From Pseudomonas laurylsulfatiphila (GTDB taxonomy: Bacteria > Pseudomonadota > Gammaproteobacteria > Pseudomonadales > Pseudomonadaceae): a DNA stretch of 64,000 nt. The stretch is from the NCBI RefSeq assembly GCF_002934665.1, contig NZ_NIRS01000001.1:434001-498000 (forward strand), read 5' to 3'. Below, piece by piece: positions 61,467 to 64,000 of this stretch. Positions within the stretch are counted from its first letter, which is position 1. Every line of letters starts with the position of its first letter. The notes under the pieces were generated by a model. That model worked only from the letters and a program-made list of their open reading frames with translations, was not told the origin of the DNA and did not search any database. The position numbers and the translations under genes were made by a program.

Positions 61467-62672
61467 TCAGAACAGTTCGCTGAAGGGTATGAACCGCGCT
61501 GTATCACCCTCGCCCAGCGTGCAACCTTCCGGCACTTCCACCAGTCCGTCCGCCCAGCATGCGCCCAGCAACACGCCTGAGCTCTGGTTCGGATACAACA
61601 CCGCTCGACCGTCTTCGAGTTTCGCCCGCAGGTACTCGCGGCGGCTCCCGGGCTTGGGCCAGGCAAAGCCGACACTGACCGGGAAGCTCAACGGCTCGAC
61701 CTCTTCCACGCCCTGAATCCGCAACAGATAAGCCCGGGCCAACAGGCCGAAAGTGACCAACGCCGATGTCGGATTACCCGGCAGGCCAATCACCGGCACG
61801 CGGCCGAAGTGGCCCACGGTCAATGGCTTGCCGGGTTTGATCGAGAGTTTCCACAGCAACGGCTTGCCGCACTCGCGCAGCACCTGGCCGAGGCAGTCGG
61901 CGTCACCGGCGGACACCCCGCCCGTGCTGAGCATCAGGTCTGCCGTGTGTTGCAGCTGTTCGAGCTTGAGCCGCGTCTGGCGTGGTTCGTCGGGAAGAAT
62001 GCCAGCATCGATGACCTCGCAACCCAAGGCACTCAACCAATGGCTCAACAATGTACGGTTGCTGTTGTAGAGGCTGCCGGGCTTGAGGGGATTGCCCGGC
62101 TCGACCAGTTCATCGCCGGTGGACAGCAACGCTACCCGTGGTCGGCGCACCACCTGCACATGGGTGCAGCCCTGCGCCGCCGCGACCGCCAGTTCGAACG
62201 GGCCGAGACGCTTGCCGGCACGCAGCAGCACATCGCCGACGCGGTTCTCCTGGCCTTGCGGGCGGATGTTGCTGCCGGTACTCAGGGGCTGCTTGAAGCG
62301 GATACGTCCGTCATCCAGTGCCTGCGTGTTCTCCTGCATCTCCACGCAGTCGGCACCCGCCGGAACCGGTGCGCCGGTGTAAATGCGTGCGCAGGTTCCG
62401 GGTGCCAGGGCTTCGGGGGCCTGACCGGCAAACACCTGCTGCGACACGGCCAGCGGTTCCCCGTCCCAACCCTCGACATTCAGGGCATAGCCGTCCATGG
62501 CGCTGTTCGGCCACGGCGGCAGATCGAGGGTCGCCAACAGGTCATTGGCCAATACCCGTTGCCTGGCGGCATTGAGCGGCACGGCTTCGCTGTCTTCAAT
62601 CCACTGCGCCTCGGCCATTGTCAGTAAACGGTCGATGGCGTCCTCTACCGGCATCAAGGGCGAAGCGCTCAT
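61467..62672 (-). CDS. moeA: molybdopterin molybdenumtransferase MoeA
   Basis: Inserts molybdate into adenylylated molybdopterin. 401 residues with the domains in order: PPWPNSAMDGYAL, RIYTGAPVPAGADCVEMQE, VALLSTGDELVEPG, LSTGGVSAGDADCLGQVL, KPGKPLTVGHFGRVPVIGLPGNPTSALV and a C-terminal barrel. The ATG at 62672 overlaps the moaB stop by 4 bp. No mobA or mogA lies in the window. Confidence 0.95.
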   Translation of the reverse strand: MSASPLMPVEDAIDRLLTMAEAQWIEDSEAVPLNAARQRVLANDLLATLDLPPWPNSAMDGYALNVEGWDGEPLAVSQQVFAGQAPEALAPGTCARIYTGAPVPAGADCVEMQENTQALDDGRIRFKQPLSTGSNIRPQGQENRVGDVLLRAGKRLGPFELAVAAAQGCTHVQVVRRPRVALLSTGDELVEPGNPLKPGSLYNSNRTLLSHWLSALGCEVIDAGILPDEPRQTRLKLEQLQHTADLMLSTGGVSAGDADCLGQVLRECGKPLLWKLSIKPGKPLTVGHFGRVPVIGLPGNPTSALVTFGLLARAYLLRIQGVEEVEPLSFPVSVGFAWPKPGSRREYLRAKLEDGRAVLYPNQSSGVLLGACWADGLVEVPEGCTLGEGDTARFIPFSELF

Positions 62673-63208
62673 CCGCGCGTCCCGCAGGCTTGCACAGGCT
62701 TGAGGTGCGGTACGAAATTGCACGGCCGGTGGCGCGCGTCGAGCTGCTCGGCAAGGATGCCTTCCCACGCCGTGCGGCAGGCGCCCGTGGAACCCGGTAG
62801 GCAGCAGACCAGCGTGCCATTGGCCAGCCCAGCCAGCGCCCGGCTCTGCACCGTGGAGGTGCCGATGTCGAGGATCGAAATCGCCCGGAACAGCTCACCG
62901 AAACCATCGATCTGTTTATCCAGCAAGCAGGCCACTGCCTCTGGGGTGCTGTCGCGGCCGGTGAACCCGGTGCCGCCCGTGATCAGCACCACCTGGATGC
63001 CGTCGTTGGCGATCCAGTTCGCCACCTGTGCGCGGATCTTGTACAGGTCGTCCTTGAGCAGGTTGCGCTCGCTGAGGGTGTGGCCGGCTTCCAGCAAACG
63101 GCTGACGAGTAATTGGCCGGAGGTGTCATTGGCATATTCGCGGGTATCGCTGACCGTCAGCACGGCAATATTCAAGGGTATAAACAAGGCATCCGGTTTG
63201 ACGCTCAT
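62669..63208 (-). CDS. moaB: molybdenum cofactor biosynthesis protein MoaB
   Basis: MPT-binding protein of the MoaB/MogA family, 179 residues: IAVLTVSDTREYANDTSG, VVLITGGTGFTGRDSTPEAV and LPGSTGACRTAWEGIL. It probably adenylylates molybdopterin before MoeA acts. GGAGAA precedes ATG 63208. It is the first gene of a moaB-moeA operon and is divergent from the LysR gene. Confidence 0.94.
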   Translation of the reverse strand: MSVKPDALFIPLNIAVLTVSDTREYANDTSGQLLVSRLLEAGHTLSERNLLKDDLYKIRAQVANWIANDGIQVVLITGGTGFTGRDSTPEAVACLLDKQIDGFGELFRAISILDIGTSTVQSRALAGLANGTLVCCLPGSTGACRTAWEGILAEQLDARHRPCNFVPHLKPVQACGTRG

Positions 63209-63283
63209 GGGGTTCTCCGGCAGGCATGAATTAAATAGCTAAATTAAATAACTTTCAGAGACTAATTGGATAATCACGGGAGT

Positions 63284-63324
63284 GTCTAATCACTCTAACC
63301 AACCAGACTATCGAGCCGCTCTAT
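63284..63324 (-). promoter_or_regulatory. LysR-type promoter module of moaB-moeA
   Basis: On the minus strand: ATAGAGCGGCTCGAT, 18 nt, GATTAGAC, ending 76 bp before the moaB start. The FdhF-like gene has the same module 75 bp before its start. Over 45 bp the two copies share 34 bases without a gap. Confidence 0.75.
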
Positions 63325-63355
63325 CAATATAAAAAGCCAGAAGTCACTCTCGACG

Positions 63356-63396
63356 ATAGAGCCCGTCGATAACCCCTTAAACAACAGTGATTGGAC
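63356..63396 (+). promoter_or_regulatory. LysR-type promoter module of the LysR gene
   Basis: ATAGAGCCCGTCGAT (T-N11-A), 18 nt, GATTGGAC, ending 111 bp before the LysR start. The box TTGGACGCACGCCAA that overlaps its end is itself a T-N11-A inverted repeat and could be the activation site. Confidence 0.75.
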
Positions 63397-63506
63397 GCAC
63401 GCCAAAGACAGTGAGATCGTCCGCACCTCACGTTTCCGCCTCGCCTTGTGTCTTGCGCACCTGAGTCAATACTTAACCCTTCACTCCCCCGCCAGCAGGT
63501 GCCGTC

Positions 63507-64000
63507 ATGGACATCAAACAACTCAAGTTCCTGATCGCCCTGGAGCAGACCCGCCACTTCGGCCAGGCGGCCGCGCGCTGCCACATCACCCAGCCCACGC
63601 TGTCGATGCGCCTGCGCAACCTGGAGGATGAACTGGACCTGGTGCTGGTCACCCGGGGCCAGCGCTTCGAAGGTTTTACCGAGGCCGGCGAGCGTGTACT
63701 GGCCTGGGCCAGGACCCTGCTGGCCGCCCACGACGGGCTGTTCGCCGAGGCCGCCGCGTGCCGGGGCCAGCTCGTGGGTAACCTGCGCCTGGGGCTGGTG
63801 CCGCTCAGCAGCTTCAACCCGGTCACCTACATCCAGGGCCTGTCCCGCAGCTTTCCCGAGCTCAAGTACAGCCTGTCGTCCCTGAGTTCCGACCAGATCA
63901 TCGAGGGTCTGGGCAACAATCAGTTGGACCTGGGCGTGTGCTACCTCGACCACGTCAACCCGAGCTATTTCGAGTTTTTCGAGATCGGCGAGACCCGCGT
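63507..64000 (+). CDS. LysR-family regulator, 3' end cut by the window (FdsR-like candidate)
   Basis: The first 164 residues are visible: winged helix KQLKFLIALEQTRHFGQAAARCHITQPTLSMRLRNLEDEL at about residues 4-43, and the start of the effector domain (GNLRLGLVPLSSFNPVTYI). It is divergent from moaB-moeA. In Cupriavidus the LysR protein FdsR controls the NAD-linked formate dehydrogenase operon fds. A similar operon may lie just beyond the window, but this cannot be seen. The shared promoter modules make this protein the best candidate to bind them. Confidence 0.85.
   Translation, partial: MDIKQLKFLIALEQTRHFGQAAARCHITQPTLSMRLRNLEDELDLVLVTRGQRFEGFTEAGERVLAWARTLLAAHDGLFAEAAACRGQLVGNLRLGLVPLSSFNPVTYIQGLSRSFPELKYSLSSLSSDQIIEGLGNNQLDLGVCYLDHVNPSYFEFFEIGETR

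Noticed and set aside
63507..64000. Treating the terminal LysR gene as truncated or broken
   Set aside because: The frame is still open at the window edge; the cut is due to the window and not to a mutation.

Overview
The window reads as chromosome of a fluorescent-group Pseudomonas. Support comes from the GC-rich codon use, the dense Pseudomonas REP/BIME elements (GTAGGAGCGAGC-CTGCTCGCGA and the GGCTTGCCAGC variant), the cyanide-insensitive oxidase genes cioAB with a DUF2474 mini-gene, the hydroxyproline cluster in Pseudomonas gene order, and a nitrilase with its own regulator. No phage, plasmid or insertion-sequence gene was seen. It is mostly accessory catabolism inserted between housekeeping genes.

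Layout. 0-10 kb: end of a beta-carbonic anhydrase, a ProA-like dehydrogenase, DoxX, nitrilase plus GlxA/AraC regulator, a glutathione transferase, tRNA-Gln, two unknown membrane or secreted proteins, and the 23S rRNA hydroxylation factor rlhA. 10-18.2 kb: a complete trans-4-hydroxy-L-proline route (RidA, AraC, permease, epimerase, deaminase, semialdehyde dehydrogenase, D-hydroxyproline dehydrogenase). 18.7-22.9 kb: permease, iron alcohol dehydrogenase and aldehyde dehydrogenase behind a 20-codon leader peptide. 22.9-29.5 kb: two LysR regulators, a NIPSNAP protein, a second LeuCD-like dehydratase and a 2-hydroxycarboxylate transporter. 29.6-34 kb: a phosphonate module (iron alcohol dehydrogenase, organophosphate-type antiporter, LysR, PhnX) that lacks the transaminase PhnW. 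34-36.6 kb: AraC, an Fsr-like exporter and a VOC protein. 36.7-44.2 kb: LuxR regulator, DUF6124 protein, and a polyamine-type ABC transporter with aldehyde dehydrogenase, in which the solute-binding protein gene is frameshifted. 44.4-46.6 kb: phosphoesterase, orphan YbdD and zinc alcohol dehydrogenase. 46.6-47.6 kb: an eight-copy BIME array. 47.6-51.2 kb: a four-gene operon for undecaprenyl-phosphate-linked sugar transfer, predicted to put galacturonate on lipid A or core. 51.4-56.3 kb: SleB hydrolase, CAP protein, a small membrane protein and cioAB. 56.4-64 kb: FdhF/YdeP-type molybdoenzyme, moaA, bestrophin, moeA, moaB and a LysR cut by the window edge.

The most informative non-coding signal is in the last block. 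Four gap-free copies of a 41-bp module, ATMGA-N5-TCKAT-N18-GATTRGAC, stand one in front of each of four transcription units (fdhF-like, moaA, moaB-moeA and the LysR gene). Each holds a T-N11-A LysR box and ends in a possible -35 element. This predicts one LysR regulon joining molybdenum cofactor synthesis with a formate-dehydrogenase-like enzyme. A second theme is repeat dynamics. BIME doublets have duplicated together with adjacent unique DNA at three places: the leuD tail, the moaA leader and the 46.6-47.6 kb array.

Starts were chosen by ribosome-binding site, family length and the first conserved residues. All functions are predictions from sequence motifs and gene order, without database searches.
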